This document shows, in pieces, positions 6,528-7,116 of a DNA stretch of 7,116 nt. Made by a program: the position numbers and the translations under genes. The stretch spans positions 1 to 7,116 of the forward strand of contig CAMPAX010000122.1 in the NCBI GenBank assembly GCA_946633495.1, given 5' to 3'. Each line of letters starts with the position of its first letter. Within the stretch, counting starts at the first letter, position 1. The notes below the pieces were generated by a model. That model was not told the DNA's origin. It saw only the letters and a program-made list of their open reading frames with translations, and ran no database searches. Source of the DNA: an uncultured Lachnospiraceae bacterium. GTDB taxonomy: Bacteria > Bacillota > Clostridia > Lachnospirales > Lachnospiraceae.

Positions 6528-6947
6528 ATGGCAAATCAGGTGACAAAGAACGATTTTAATCAGACTGTAGGAACTCTCTATAAGGGGATGGATGCATTTC
6601 TTTCCACAAAGACAGTTGTGGGTGAACCGATTCAGGTAGGCGATACCACCCTTATTCCCCTTGTGGATGTGAATTTCGGTGTAGGTGCCGGAGCCTTTGG
6701 AAATGCAAAGGGAACGAACCAGGCCGGCGGCGGAATGGGAGGGAAGATGTCTCCCACAGCAGTTGTAGTGATCCAGGACGGACAGGTTCGGATGATGCCG
6801 ATCGCGGAAGAAAGCACCCTGACTAAGATCCTCGACATGATCCCCGGCGTAACCGCCAAGATCCAGGATTTCCTCGGAAAGAGAAATAAAGAGGCGGATG
6901 CTGCGGTAGAAGAAGCAGTGGAAAAGCTGGAAGATGAAGAATTCTAA
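6528..6947 (+). CDS. gerW: GerW/YtfJ-family sporulation protein
   Basis: The product has 139 residues and the family's usual layout. A helical N-terminus (1-28, with FNQTVGTLYKGMDAFLSTKT) leads to the VVGEPIQVGDTTLIPLVDV segment. A glycine-rich stretch follows at about 51-73 (FGVGAGAFG, then GGGMGGK), then SPTAVVVIQDGQVRMMPI and a DMIPGVTAKIQDFL segment. An acidic tail (119-139) ends the protein. In Bacillus subtilis GerW (YtfJ) is a sporulation protein needed for normal germination; the biochemical activity is not established. It is soluble, with no signal peptide. It is the last gene of the operon, 25 bases after the DUF2953 gene, as in the conserved ytfI/ytfJ pairing, and is followed by a terminator. 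The gene symbol follows the family; orthology to B. subtilis GerW is likely but the residue-level match was not computed. Confidence 0.92.
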   Translation: MANQVTKNDFNQTVGTLYKGMDAFLSTKTVVGEPIQVGDTTLIPLVDVNFGVGAGAFGNAKGTNQAGGGMGGKMSPTAVVVIQDGQVRMMPIAEESTLTKILDMIPGVTAKIQDFLGKRNKEADAAVEEAVEKLEDEEF

Positions 6948-7016
6948 CCGACCCGGATCGTATCGGGCACACTGTTAAGTGTAAGCTGAAAGCAAAACGA
7001 TCACAGAACAGAAAAG

Positions 7017-7046
7017 AAAAAAGCAGATCGGATGATCTGCTTTTTT
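7017..7046. terminator. Bidirectional intrinsic terminator
   Basis: GCAGATC (7023-7029) and GATCTGC (7034-7040) form a perfect 7-bp stem around a GGAT loop. It is flanked by six A bases on the left and six T bases on the right. On the plus strand it ends the gerW operon; on the minus strand the A run becomes a T run, so it also serves the convergent tRNA-Glu gene, whose 3' end lies two bases away. Confidence 0.93.
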
Positions 7047-7048
7047 AG

Positions 7049-7116
7049 TAGTCCGTAGGGGAATCGAACCCCTGTTTCCGCCGTGAGAGGGCGGCGTCTT
7101 AGCCGCTTGACCAACG
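7049..7116 (-). tRNA. tRNA-Glu(CTC), 5' end cut by the window edge
   Basis: The minus strand gives a D arm (GGTCAAGCGGCTAAGAC), then an anticodon arm with stem CCGCC/GGCGG and loop CTCTCAC. The anticodon is CTC at 7085-7087, reading GAG. The T arm is AGGGG-TTCGATT-CCCCT and the 3' acceptor strand is ACGGACT with discriminator A at 7049. About the first four bases of the acceptor 5' strand lie beyond the right edge. CCA is not encoded: the bases after the discriminator are CT. The bidirectional terminator follows directly. Confidence 0.95.

Noticed and set aside
6968..6983. A small hairpin ACACT-GTTA-AGTGT after gerW
   Set aside because: The stem is only 5 bp and AT-rich, and no T run follows; the strong terminator lies 35 bases further on.
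7049..7116. tRNA-Glu 3' end as an integration (att) site of a mobile element
   Set aside because: No integrase gene, no repeated copy of the tRNA 3' end in the window, and the adjacent genes look like ordinary core genes.

Overview
The window looks like the chromosome of an anaerobic, probably spore-forming Clostridia member, most likely Lachnospiraceae-like. The reasons are a double-headed 2-hydroxyacyl-CoA dehydratase activase-type protein with oxygen-sensitive iron-sulfur chemistry, a GerW/YtfJ sporulation protein next to a DUF2953 (YtfI-like) protein, strong AGGAGG-type ribosome binding sites, and moderate GC content. The assignment is inference; there is no rRNA or other species-level marker.

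Layout: (1) Positions 1-2232 on the minus strand hold the first 744 codons of a large activase-family protein that runs off the left edge. It is one uninterrupted frame; the long plus-strand open frames opposite it are shadows. (2) Positions 2233-2563 form a divergent intergenic region with one good sigma-A-like promoter facing each way. (3) Positions 2564-6947 on the plus strand hold five closely spaced genes that read as an operon: a six-TM rhomboid-like protein lacking recognisable catalytic residues with a C-terminal Cys/His zinc-binding tail; a 513-residue acidic, helical protein of unknown family; a 99-residue unknown protein; a DUF2953 membrane protein with a long low-complexity insert; and a GerW/YtfJ-family protein. 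(4) At 7017-7046 a near-perfect hairpin with A and T tracts serves as a terminator in both directions, between the operon and a convergent tRNA-Glu(CTC) gene that is cut by the right edge.

How the genes work together: DUF2953 and GerW proteins are neighbours in Bacillus (ytfI-ytfJ), where GerW is linked to spore germination, so the last two genes suggest a sporulation or envelope role. The three upstream genes share direction and short gaps with them. This makes a membrane-centred, possibly sporulation-linked function plausible for the unknown genes, but nothing in the sequence proves it. The activase is transcribed the other way from its own promoter and is probably unrelated in function.
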